A DNA stretch of 64,000 bases from Caecitellus pseudoparvulus (lineage: Eukaryota; Bigyra: Bicosoecida): contig CBFFRQ010000055.1 of the NCBI GenBank assembly GCA_965644315.1, positions 186,001 through 250,000 of the forward strand, written 5' to 3'. Made by a program: the position numbers and the translations under genes. The notes beneath the pieces are model-generated. The model had not been told where the DNA came from. It ran no database searches and saw only the letters and a program-made list of their open reading frames with translations. Numbering within the stretch: position 1 is the stretch's first letter; every line of letters begins with the position of its first letter. Positions 51,201-61,171 of the stretch are shown here, in pieces.

Positions 51201-52790
51201 ATGCAGCGCCCACAGAGCGCAGCGTCGGCTGCGTCAGCGGGAGGAGTTTCGCTCGGGCTCGCGTCTTCAAATTCCGCAGACGTTGACCTGCACGCCATAG
51301 AGCTGGATTCGGGTGAAGTTGTCAGAGTGCTGACAGCCCTCCCCTTGCATTTGGCTACCATTGACGTTCGGCAACGCCCTGACACGTCGGACCGCGTGGC
51401 AACCGTGCAGTGGTTGGAGGCGTTTCTCGCGCGCTCAACTCACTCACACGGCATTGTGCAGCGCAGAGGAAGGTGGGAAGCCCGTCTGCATCTCTCCAAA
51501 CGCGCTGTGTACCTTGGCCGGTACACTTCCCGCGCTGCAGCGGTCTCGGCAGTCGCACATGCGCTGGCGCCGAAGCAGACCCCTGCAGCCCCGGAGGCGC
51601 ACCGAGCACCACGACCCACCAGCCTCGCCCCCCCTGGCACTGTGCGGCTACTGCTGAAGCCCCCTTCACCCCAACACTTTACAGGGCTGCTGTGGGAGTG
51701 CACTCAGGATACCGGCAGTGTTCTGTGGGCCCTCACCCTGCCCTGGCAAGACTCCCTGCAAGCCCTCATCCTGACGGGGCAGGGTGACAGCGCCGAGGGC
51801 TGTCAGGTGCTGGGCCTGTGGAACGCCGCGCAGACGCTGGGGGCGCCCCTGGCACACGCGGCCGTCACGCAGGGTGGCGTGTGGGAGGTTCGGCTGGCAG
51901 AGACAAAGGCCGGGCCTGCTCCCTCGCCCCCTGCGCCGGCCACGCGCAGTCATTCCCTGCCGGGCACGCCCCAGCTGTCGTCCCTGCCCGTGTTCGGGGG
52001 TGGTGCTGCTCACCGCCCCTCCTCGGCCACTGCCACCTCGCCTCCGCGCCGCGCCAAGTCGCAGGGTGGCCTCCTCCTCACACTGCAAGTTCGCGGCGGA
52101 GGTCTGGTGGGCGCCCACACACCGCTGTCTGCCTCCGGCACCCCCCTCGCCACACCCACGCCTCACCCACAAGCACTGCCCCTGCTGCGAGAGCAACAGC
52201 GCGATCCCGGTCGCCACGCCCTGATTCTGGCGGGGGAGGAGGGCGCCACACCGCCCAGCCCCGGCACCCCCTCTGCCGCCTCGCCCCCCCCTGACCACCG
52301 CATGCAGCCTGGCGCGGGGCGGACTGGAGGCCGCAGCACGCCACGCTTCTCGGGAACAGGCGCTGCGCCGAGCACCCCCCCCAAGTGCGCCAGGCGCCAG
52401 GGGCCCTCCAAAGGCTCCTGGGTGGTGACCTGCACGACACCCCTAGTCGCAGACTACAGTGACGCCGCACAGCGCCTGACCACGGCCATGGCAGCCAAAG
52501 GCTTGCTCACCCAAGGTGACTGCCGGGTGCTTGCCTGTGTGGGGGTGGCGCCCCCCATGGGCTTCCTGGCCGCACTGCCCGCTGCACTGCTGGTGCTGCG
52601 CAAAGAGCGCGAAATGGCGAGAGCAGGCCCTGCGCAGGCGTGGCGGCGGCCTGGTTCGACGGCCAGACTGCCAGGTGGGCGGGCACGGCTGGGCGAGGCG
52701 GCTGGGCGTGGTGCGAGTGTGGCTGCGGAGCAGGGGGGTGCGCGGCAACACAGCCTGCCCGGCGCAGTGGAGGCGAGCCCCCCAAAATGA
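51201..52790 (+). CDS. AP2-like DNA-binding domain protein
   Basis: Single-exon protein of 529 residues with one recognisable segment: HGIVQRRGRWEARLHLSKRA continuing VYLGRYTSRAAAVSAVAHAL, which matches the AP2/ERF fold pattern (three strands ending W-x-A-R and YLGx(Y/F), then a helix with A-A-x-A). AP2 proteins are sequence-specific transcription factors in plants, algae and apicomplexans. The rest is Pro/Ser/Gly-rich, with a second ordered stretch near the C-terminus (SWVVTCTTPLVADYSDAAQR, then TTAMAAKGLL). The ATG at 51201 was chosen; the open frame continues upstream but overlaps the PGAP1-like coding end. A nuclear regulator is likely, with moderate confidence, since only one domain supports it. 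Confidence 0.6.
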   Translation: MQRPQSAASAASAGGVSLGLASSNSADVDLHAIELDSGEVVRVLTALPLHLATIDVRQRPDTSDRVATVQWLEAFLARSTHSHGIVQRRGRWEARLHLSKRAVYLGRYTSRAAAVSAVAHALAPKQTPAAPEAHRAPRPTSLAPPGTVRLLLKPPSPQHFTGLLWECTQDTGSVLWALTLPWQDSLQALILTGQGDSAEGCQVLGLWNAAQTLGAPLAHAAVTQGGVWEVRLAETKAGPAPSPPAPATRSHSLPGTPQLSSLPVFGGGAAHRPSSATATSPPRRAKSQGGLLLTLQVRGGGLVGAHTPLSASGTPLATPTPHPQALPLLREQQRDPGRHALILAGEEGATPPSPGTPSAASPPPDHRMQPGAGRTGGRSTPRFSGTGAAPSTPPKCARRQGPSKGSWVVTCTTPLVADYSDAAQRLTTAMAAKGLLTQGDCRVLACVGVAPPMGFLAALPAALLVLRKEREMARAGPAQAWRRPGSTARLPGGRARLGEAAGRGASVAAEQGGARQHSLPGAVEASPPK

Positions 52791-52860
52791 ACCTCCCACC
52801 CCCCCTTCGCACGCTCGCGCCGTGGGCACACGGGCTCGATCTGTGTATAGCCACGGTGGC

Positions 52861-54766
52861 ATGCAGGGGGCCACTGCACCCCGTGTGGGCGACGGCCCGG
52901 CAGCCCCGGCGCAACCAGGACCAAGTGCTCCCCGGCAGGCAAGCTCGGCTGCTTCACCACAGCAGGCGCAGGCGGCGCAAGGAGCAGCAGAAGGCACCAA
53001 GCCCCCGCTGACTGTCAGCAGCCCGGGATTGAATTTCGTCCTGTTCAAGGTACCGACCCTCAGGACGCAAGCAACCGCCATCAACAGCACGAATGGTGCG
53101 CAGACCAGGCTGCCAATTACCGCAGGGCAGTTGCCTACTCTGGGACTCCTCGCTGTCAAGCAAGCGCCGGCCCTGCCCTGCACCCCACAGAATTATTTTG
53201 GGACATTATCTTTGCTTTCTCCATGGGGGCCGTGCGGGCGGAAGTCAGCTCATCCTTGCTGTCGTGCGACCCTCACTTGCAAGGTTCGTGAAGGCAGCGA
53301 AGTGTGCAGGTCACCTGCTGGCCGTCCAATCCACTGCGGCGTGCGGCACCCCCCTCGCAGAGTGCAACTTTGGCGTGAACATGCTGGGCTCTTTCATCAT
53401 CTTCTTCACGTTCTTCTGGAATGCCCACCTCATGGTCGTGTACTCCAACCGCTTCACAACAGGTGACTGGCACCCAGCTGCACAGCTGCATGTCTGCGCC
53501 AAGGCCAGCACCGGCCCCCCCCGCCTTGCAGAGGAATTCGGCCACAACATCTGGATGTACGCTTCCATGGGGTGCATGTCCCTCATGGCTGTTTCGTCTG
53601 TGGACTGCATCGGGTCCGCCACGCACTGCGCCAGCATCATGTCTTCCGGCCTGCGCGGAACGGCATCATTCGGCGTCTTCGCCTTGGCTGCCGCCGTCAC
53701 CAACGCCCTGACAGGCCTGCAGTTCATGCGCACGGTGTACATGAAACGCGTTCGCATGTACAGTGCACTGTACGGTGGCGGGTGTCTCGTTGCAGCGGTG
53801 GCCTGGACGCTGGGCGCGGTGTTCGCAACCACGGCAACGCAGCACCTCCTCGTGGCGGGCTGCATCAGCATCTGGCACATCGCGGTGGATGCGGCGACGC
53901 GCCTGCCCAGCGTCGAGCTGCCCACTCGCCTGCCTGAGCACAAAGCCTCTCGCTTCCGCAAGTTTGGGGTGGTTATGCTGACGCAGCTGCTGATGGGCGT
54001 GCTGTCGCCAGGCGCCGCATACAACACACGTGGCTACGTTTTTGCGGCGGGCGTGTTGGCTCTGACCATGCTGCACAAGACAGTGCACTATGACTTCAAT
54101 CAGGGGCACAAGGCAGACGGCTGGAGTGGCGTGCCGCGCATTTCCGAGTGGCTGTACGTCATGATGAACCTGGTTCTCGCTGGCACCTTCACAGCGCTCG
54201 GCGCCGTCGTGCATGCCATCATCACCGACGTCACCAACCCTGCCATCGCCATTTCACCAGCCCGAGCACTGCGTGTCAAGTGGATGCTCTGCTCTGCCAT
54301 GGCCCTGGCCCTCTTCGCCAGCATCGCCATCCAGACCCTCCTGCGCGGGAAGGGCAAGCGCGTGCGCCGCTGCGGCAAGAAAGTCCGCATGTCCTTCCGC
54401 ACGCTCCTGGCACTGGTCACCCTGCTCGCGCCTGTGTACTTACCGGAAACCTTCCCTTCCGAACATGTCATTTGGATCCTGGTGGCCGTCGTGGCGGTGG
54501 AGCTGGTGGGGGACATCATTGGGAAGCAGCAAGTGAACCCCGCCGAGGGCGCGGGGGGTGTCATCCCCCACCTGGACGTGTACTCCGAGGCAGTTGGGCT
54601 GGAGGACGCCGCAGCAGGGCGCCGCAAGACCAAGGCAGCCGCGACTTTCCAAGCAGCCATGTGGCGCGTCGTGTCGGAAGGTGGGGGCAAGGGCACAGCG
54701 GACGACCCTTCCATCCAAGCTCCGCTGTTGGGGCGTGCGCCTTCCCAGCCGGAGACACAAGGGTGA
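52861..54766 (+). CDS. LtrA-like multi-pass membrane protein
   Basis: Polytopic membrane protein of 577 residues resembling bacterial low-temperature-requirement protein A (LtrA family), whose biochemical role is unknown. Three exons: introns 53096-53190 and 53284-53360, both phase 1. The exon between them carries the family N-terminal signature ELFWDIIFAFSMGAV (LELFFDLVFVAAI in LtrA). Then come IIFFTFFWNAHLMVVYSNRF (matching WWAWxxYTxFxNRFDTDD) and, later, PRISEWLYVMMNLVLAGTF, which fits the LtrA segment around ERFGLFVIIVLGE. About ten helices in all. The first 75 residues are disordered, and the C-terminus (from about residue 500) is cytosolic and variable. A eukaryotic LtrA-like gene of this layout suggests old transfer or divergence, and codon use looks like the neighbours. 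Confidence 0.65.
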
Positions 54767-54834
54767 TTGCATTGCAACGCTGCAGAGAAACAGAGGCACA
54801 CATGCGCGCACACAGGAAGGCGTGAGGGTGCACC

Positions 54835-56110
54835 TTACAGCGTGCTGCACAACGGCATGACGTAGCCCAACACGGCGTCAATGGCTGCGAGGGGGGGGGG
54901 GGGCAGTATCTGTGCGCTTTCTGCCTGCTGCCTCCCAGCGGCACTGCCTCACCGTCAATGGCGGCCTCCTCGATCTCCGTCGCGTTTCCACCGGCGATGA
55001 GGGCCTTGGCAATGGCGATGGGCAGGCCGGCGCACAGGTCGCGGATTTTCTGCGCACGCCGAAACACGGACAGTGCATGGCCGCGCGCCGCGCCGCACCC
55101 CTGCGCCCATACCTTCGTGCAAGTCTTGGCAGAGGTGCAGCAAAGTGCGCCCCCGTCGACATCGTGGCCGGGTACACCAGAGCAAGCCTCCCAGCACACC
55201 GGCCCCACGCCATAGTAGCCGTCAGGGCAGAAGGGGTAGCAGAGCCCCGCATCGTACTGCTCGTCCAGCTTGCACTGCAGGGGCTTGCCCACGCCCCGAC
55301 CTGGCAAGTGGGGGCAGAATGGGGGGCGGGTGGGGTGCTGCGAGCGGGCAGTCCTCCCCTCGGCAGGGGCACCGCACCGTATGACTTCTTTGCGATGGTT
55401 TTGATGTGGCCAGCCTCACGGCAGAGAGCACCCTCATCAATCCACTGCGGGGCGGACAGGAGCACGCGTGATGCCCTGTGCGCGCGCAAATGCACAGCGG
55501 CACACGCACGCCAGGCGGGCAGTTCTCCCAGCAAACAGGCCCAACTGCGAGGTGTGCGAGAGTTGCAGGTGCACTGCAGCGTGCGGGAAATTGACCCGCA
55601 GGGGGCAGCCGTACCTCCCGTGTAGTTCGTGGCACACTCCGGATAGCACAGCCAGCCGGACTTCACAAGTGGAGGCTGCGAGGGGCAGTGAGCGTGTGAC
55701 GTGCCGAGGCTGGTGGCGCGCATCGGCGTGGCAGCTTGGCGCTGTGCGGGAATTGGTGCTGGAGCATCGCAGCAAATTATCCGACAGGCAGTCGCAGACG
55801 AGGAAGCCCCCTACCAGCCCTGCCCTGGCTGCAAGTAGTTTAAAGGGCACAGAACAGACCCGGCCTGCACCTTGCGCTCGCCAGCGCTGCCGCATTCGGG
55901 CTGCAGTACCCGCGGCAAGCGCAGGTGAGTGAAACGCACATGGCATGTAGAAATGGGCTTCCCGACGCCACGGTCGTGCGTGCCCTTCCAGCAGACGTCC
56001 GTAACCGACGTGCTTGTGGCTGGGATCTGTCCTTGGGGGCGCAGGTAGTGCGCAACAGCGCCTGTGGCAGCCAGTGCCACAGTTGCTGCTACCAGCGACA
56101 GTGTGCGCAT
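54835..56110 (-). CDS. Secreted cysteine-rich protein with RGVGKP / GVGPVCW modules
   Basis: Multi-exon secreted protein. A signal peptide (MRTLSLVAATVALAATGAVA) begins at 56110, followed by VCWKGTHDRGVGKPIST. Downstream exons carry the module seen in many algal, dinoflagellate and oomycete proteins: PLVKSGWLCYPECATNYTG joined to VGPVCWENCPPG; then WIDEGALCREAGHIKTIAKK; then GRGVGKPLQCKLDEQYDAGL with CYPFCPDGYYGVGPVCWEAC; and a conserved helical end (DLCAGLPIAIAKALIAGGNA). Introns between the last five exons fit in phase; the last is 54885-54952, whose polypyrimidine tract is an uninterrupted run of C, and the final exon ends in TAA at 54835-54837. The exons between about 56020 and 55690 are uncertain. 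Extracellular function unknown. It lies convergent with the LtrA-like gene (68 bases) and diverges from the EF-hand gene. Confidence 0.68.
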
Positions 56111-56476
56111 GTTGAGAGGCGGCGGTGAGAGGCGGGGGGGCGAGGGGGGTACGCAGGGGCTCCAAGTGATCCTCTGAGTTGGTTATTGTGAGCTGTGATT
56201 TTTGTTTGGGAGGGAGCGAGGATGCCGGCACGGGGAAGTCGCCCACGGACCTGAAACAAGAGAGACGCCGAATCAATCGGGCGTTGCTCCCAGCAGGCGC
56301 TTGCATTGGCAGCGCGAGGGCAAATCAAAACATCACAATACTATCACCTGCCTTGCACAGCTCTTGCTGTGCGCCTTTTGCTGCGGTTCGCCTTGGTGCA
56401 GAGGCTGGGGCGTGGTGGCCAAGCAGGCGGGGCGCGGAAATTGCACAACGCTGCCAACGCGCACAGTTGCCTCGGC
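56111..56476. other. Divergent promoter region
   Basis: About 365 bases between the diverging cysteine-rich and EF-hand genes. It contains the element at 56434-56443 and no other recognised feature. Confidence 0.45.
56434..56443 (+). promoter_or_regulatory. GCGGAAATTG element, copy 9
   Basis: Exact match, same direction, 33 bases upstream of the EF-hand gene ATG. Confidence 0.55.
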
Positions 56477-57123
56477 ATGGCATCTGTGCAGGTTAGCAGG
56501 CAGACCCTGGTGGAGTACCAGGAGGTGTTTTCTTTCTTCAGCCAGGAGGCACGCACAGAGAAGGAGGACGCCAAGATCACGACGGAGGAGTTCACAACCG
56601 TGAGTGCCGCTGGCCTGCACCTGGCAAGTGCAAGAGCAGGGCACGCACCCCCCCCATCCCACGAGGCGCGCAGATCGTGAGGTCACTGGGCTTCGCCCCC
56701 ACAGCCAAGGAGCTGCAGTCCTACTGTGCAGTGATCGACGACACGTATGGCGGGTTCCTGTCTTTCGACAACTTCACCATCGTCATGGTGACGCTGGTGG
56801 TGCCGCAGCAGTCCGCCAAGCCCGACCCCTCCCCAGCCATCCGGAAGGCCTTCAAGCACTTCGGCGAGGTGTGCCGGGAGGGCGACAACGGCACCGTGAG
56901 CATGAAGGACCTGGAGCACCTCATGACGCAGCGGGGTGAGCGCCTGAACGAGGCGGAGTTTCGCCACATGCAACGCGCCTCCAAACCCACCTACGGCAAG
57001 GTGCAGTATGAGCGCCTCTTGCAGGCCCTGTCCTCCGAAGCGGCCACGGCAGGTGTGCCTGCCAGCGCCGGGTCGCCACAGGCCAGGCCTGGGCGAGGGG
57101 GGGCCTCGGGCACGCTGGGTTGA
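56477..57123 (+). CDS. Calmodulin-like EF-hand protein with degenerate loops
   Basis: Calmodulin/myosin-light-chain-like protein of 190 residues in two exons (intron 56600-56673, phase 0). The joined N-terminal lobe reads TLVEYQEVFSFFSQEARTEK then KITTEEFTT joined to IVRSLGFAPTAKEL, exactly the calmodulin register (ExFxxFD ... ITTxELGTVMRSLG). The second lobe follows (AIRKAFKHFGEVCREGD; VSMKDLEHLMTQRGERL; KVQYERLLQAL). None of the four loops keeps the full Dx(D/N)xDG set of calcium ligands, so it may not bind calcium. It could instead be a light-chain-type scaffold for an IQ-motif protein. The C-terminal 30 residues are Ala/Gly/Ser-rich. It is convergent with the VPS9 gene (57 bases). Confidence 0.8.
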
Positions 57124-57180
57124 GTCAATGCATTGTGCTGCGTTTCAAGGGTTGCACGCGGCCGTGTGAGCGGTGTGCAC

Positions 57181-60100
57181 TCACGCCGGCGTGGTGAGGG
57201 CCTCTGTGGGGTCCATGCTGCCAGCGTACTCCAGTGCCGCCTCGAACATGGTCAGGTAGTAGCCGCCTTCGCCCTGCAGCATGAGCGGGTCGCACAGCGA
57301 CCACAGCAGCTCCTTGAGCAGCAGCGGCCGCGACAGCTGCGCGCGCACGACGACAAAGGTGTAGATGGGGAAGAAGTCATCTGCCCCCAGCGGTGCAGGT
57401 GGGGGCAGCTCCAGCTCCTCCAGCAGCTGGGCGGGGACGGCACCCCCCCGTCCCCGCCCCACGTCCAAGCCAAGGGTGTGGCGCAGGATGGCAGCCTGGT
57501 GGGGGTGGTCACGCAAGTGCTCGGCAATTGCCTTCTGCTGCTGCGTCGCGGCATAGGCCGCGTAGATGGCCCGTGCCGCCGCCAGCAGCGCGCGCAGCTT
57601 GTCGGACGGCAGGTCGCAGCAGCCGACCTCCTGCAGCTCCAACACCGCCGGCGCCCAGCTGTCTGGCGCTCGCAGGTGCGTGGGAATGCCGAAGGCTGCT
57701 TGGGGCGCCCGCCGCAACGCCGACAGCTGGGCCGTCAGGCGTGCCTCTGCAGCGGAGTTCACTGCGCAGTCCAGGCAGGCAGTGAGGGCGGGGGCCAGGG
57801 GCATGTACACCGCCACCTCCACCTCCCGCATGACGATGGAAGACACGGTGTCCAGGACAGCGGGGCCGTCGGGAGCGGCGTCGTCGGGTGTGCCGCTGTC
57901 CCCGACGCCTTCGTTGTCCGCGTAATACGGCAGCGCCACCTGCAGCTGCGACAGCTCCGCCTCCCGCACGCGCAACACATGATCGTGCAACCCGTCCATG
58001 AAACGCCGCACGGCCTCCAGAGCACTGTCTTCCCCCAGGTCTGCACGCGGGGCTGCAGGGGCGGCTGGTGGTGGGCCCACCTCCCCCTCCGCCAACCCCA
58101 CCGCATCCCCTAGCCCCTCCGCCTCCGCCTCTGCTGGCTCTGACGCTGGCTGTTGCGGCTGCTGCTGCTGCGACTGGGGTGGGGAAGGGGGCTGTGGGGT
58201 GCCCTCGCCACCCCCCCCCTCCACAGGCGCCGAGGGGGGGGGTGGCGTCCCCGGCTCGTCTGAGGCTGCACCCCCCTCCTCCTCCTCCGCTTCGCCCCCC
58301 CCTTGCTCCGGCCAGCTCTCTAACACCGCGTCCAGCTGCTGTGCAAAGTCATCTGCCGCGGCGGGAGGGGTGTCAGGGGGGGGTGCCGACCCCCCTAGGG
58401 CCAGACTTGCGCGCCGGGCAATTTGCGGCGTTCCCGGCGACGGCGACGCGAGCAGCTCACGCCACGTGGTGCGACTCAGCGTGCGGTGGGCCCATGCCGG
58501 CGCATCCTTGAGCATGACCCTGGGCCCACCCTTGCCCTTTGCGGGGGGGCTGCAGAACATAGTGGCGGAACGCTGGGTGCGGCCGTGAGGGGGGGCGCCC
58601 CCCCCCTCCTCCTCCTCCGCCGCAGCCAGGGTGAGAGGGGGTGGGCCTGCCTGCGGGGGGGGGCTTGCAAAGGAGCCGCTGCGCCGGGGTGGGCCCACCT
58701 CCGGGCTGCTGGGCGATAGGGACCCCCGCTGCATGCGCACGACGGCGAGGACGCGGGTGCGAGCACGGGACCATGCGGCGGTGGTGGGCCCACCCTCCGC
58801 ACGGGGGGTGGGCGCACCGCTCTCGCCCTGGCGCACCAGGCCCTCCAGGAACGCCACGTCGTCCCCCCCCTCCTGCTCCGGCGAGGGGGGGTCCGACGAG
58901 CCTGGCGAGGCCGGCGACCCCCCCACCAGCGTGCGTGCCCGGACACGGGGTGTGTCAAGTGAGACGGGTGTGGGGATGGGGGCTGGGGCTGGGGCCAGGC
59001 TGCCTGTGCTGCCGAGGGCCCCTTCCGGTGAGGGCGACCCCCCCTCGCTGGAGCTGCTGGAGGGGCTGGAGGCACCCACGGTGGCGTCGGCCACTGAACC
59101 CCCCTCCTCCTCGCGAATGGTGCCGGTGCGCTGGGTGGTGATGAGGCTGGCCAGGGAGGGTGGTGTGGGGGGGTCTGAGGGGGGGGCGCCAGCGCCCTCA
59201 CCTGACCGACCCTCAGCACGCCCCCCCCCCTCCACCAGGCAGCCAGGCGACCGAACAGCCCCCCCCCACGCCGCATGCGAGCATTGCCCATATCCACACT
59301 CATCGCCCGTCGACGCCGTCGAGGCGCACCTGCCGCTGTGCCGTTTGCAGCGCTGCTGTCGGCAGCTGGCGTTGCGGAACTTGACTCGCCCTCTGCGATG
59401 GCGCCCTGCAACGCACCACCCTCGCCGCACACGCCCTCCTCCACAAGCCCGCTGTCAGCATGCATGCGCACATCGTCTGACAACACCCTGAGCCCAACGC
59501 CAGCTCTGGACGTGGGCTGGGTTGAGTCGGCGCGCCCAAGCGGCGTGCCCAGCACCACGCCGCGTTGCACAGAGTACAGCGTGGAAGGGGCGTTGCCGAG
59601 AGACCCCTGCCCCCCCACGAAGCGCACCTGCCCCCCATACAACGAATCCATCGTCAACAGGCGATCTGAGGTCAGTGCATCCATGGTCGCGCCGCGGTGT
59701 CGCTCTTTCTTTGCACCGTGGCGCGCCTGCAAAACGCGCCCAGGTTGAAACGCCGGCACGCGCGGCACGCTTGCGCCCCCCTCCCCGCCACCGCACCCCA
59801 CCAACGCTCCCAGCGTGTCTTCCAACAGCTCAGGGAACTTACTGGTGATGAACCGAGCCCGGGCCCTGCCCTCCTTGCTGCCCGTCGAATACAGCCACCC
59901 CTGCACCGCCAGGGCTATGCGCTGTGACTCTGACTGCCCCGTCAGCGCCGCTAGCTTGGCCGCGCGGTCGCCCACGGAGGCACGCCTGCCCCGGTGAGAC
60001 CGCCTGAAGTGGCTGCCCCGGCGCCCACGGCCTGCCTCTGAGCTGCTGCGAGCTCTGGACGCCCGTGTGCCCTGCCCCGACGCTGCGGCAGCGACAGCGC

Positions 60101-60854
60101 TGCCTGAACGAGCCCGAACATGGACCCCATTTGCACTTGTTGCAGAGTGCGTTGTGGGCGGCTGCTGAGGCGCCCCCAGCTGCCCTGTGGCGCTGAGGAG
60201 CGGCGGGGGCGGCAGCTGCGTTTCGGGCGAAACGCTGGTCGCTCCAGCGGCCAGCCCGTTTGCCTGTAGCAGCTGCTGCTGGAACTTGCGGGCGACGTCA
60301 AAGGTCACCCGCTTCTTGCGAAGTGCCCGCAGAACAGCACAGCGGTGGTTCACCTCCATGGCCACGTGTGCGGCAGTGGTTGCTGACTTCTGCGTGCGCG
60401 TGCAGCGAGGTGTGGCAGCAGCGCCCGCCACAAGCCACCGCAGCGCCGCACTCACCATGATGTACACAAAAGCATGGTCCGTGCTGTACGTGATTCGCAG
60501 GGTGACCGGGTCATCCAGCGTCGCTGACGTCACCTCGTTGTAGTGGAAGGACTTGGTCACCTCGCCGCCTGGCCGGCAGTTCAGAATGCGCGTGGTGCGC
60601 AGACCCAGCATCCTGCGTTGCTTGCGCCCCCGCCGGTTGACCTTCAAGCACTCATAGTTGGCGTCTGGCAGGCACCGCAGGAAGTGCTCCGCCTCAGCGA
60701 TGTCTTCCAGCACGGCGCTCTTGCCCTCCCGCAGCAGCGTCGCGACGATATGGTCAGCGCCTGCGTCGGCGGTGAACAGACTGGCCTCGTGGATGCTGCT
60801 GGCCCGCCGCCCAGAGCGGGAGCGGGGACGGGGAGGTGGGGGTGGCGCCGCCAT
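57181..60854 (-). CDS. PH-like and VPS9-domain Rab5-type guanine exchange factor
   Basis: Probable endosomal Rab5-family GEF, 1172 residues, three exons with introns 60390-60455 and 59147-59235. The C-terminus carries a VPS9 domain: GADDFFPIYTFVVVRAQLSR then LLLKELLWSLCDPLMLQGEG and GYYLTMFEAALEYA, matching the (G/S)ADDxLPxLxYVxxRA ... GExGYYLTxxxxAxxFI signature. The conserved Asp and Tyr that insert into the Rab are present. Near the N-terminus a PH-like region is visible: ANYECLKVNRRGRKQRRMLG, LRTTRILNCRPGGEV, DDPVTLRITYSTDHAFVYIM. This PH-like plus VPS9 layout is seen in stramenopiles. The middle 600 residues are Pro/Ser/Gly and Glu-rich low complexity in very GC-rich DNA, where frame could be missed, although the whole model stays in phase. 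It diverges from the SLC43-like gene. Confidence 0.8.
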
Positions 60855-61171
60855 GCTGCCTCGCGCCTGCCGTCGCCTGCTCGCAGTCGGCTGGGGGGTG
60901 GCACGAGGCGGTTTGAATTTGACGTGCACGGGTCATGTGCTCTGCCGCAGGCGCCCGTCTCCCCACCCCTTTCAACAGGGGTGTCCAGGTGATAGAAATG
61001 CATTGTAGTGGTTTCCTTCAATGCTTTGCACGGTGCTTGTCTGGGCCTTGGTTGTCCTCCTGCAGTGCGATGGTGCATGCAGCACAGTTGCCGACCAGCG
61101 CAACAAACCACTGACCGGCCACACCCTGGCACACACGCCCGGGACACAGCAGGCAGAGGGAGCACCGTGCC
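60855..61171. other. Divergent promoter region
   Basis: About 317 bases between VPS9 and the SLC43-like gene. No element or gene was recognised. Confidence 0.4.

Noticed and set aside
57133-58588. Long plus-strand frames opposite the VPS9 gene
   Set aside because: They are Gly/Arg/Gln or Pro/Ser-rich mirror readings of the VPS9 coding strand in GC-rich DNA and show no domain.
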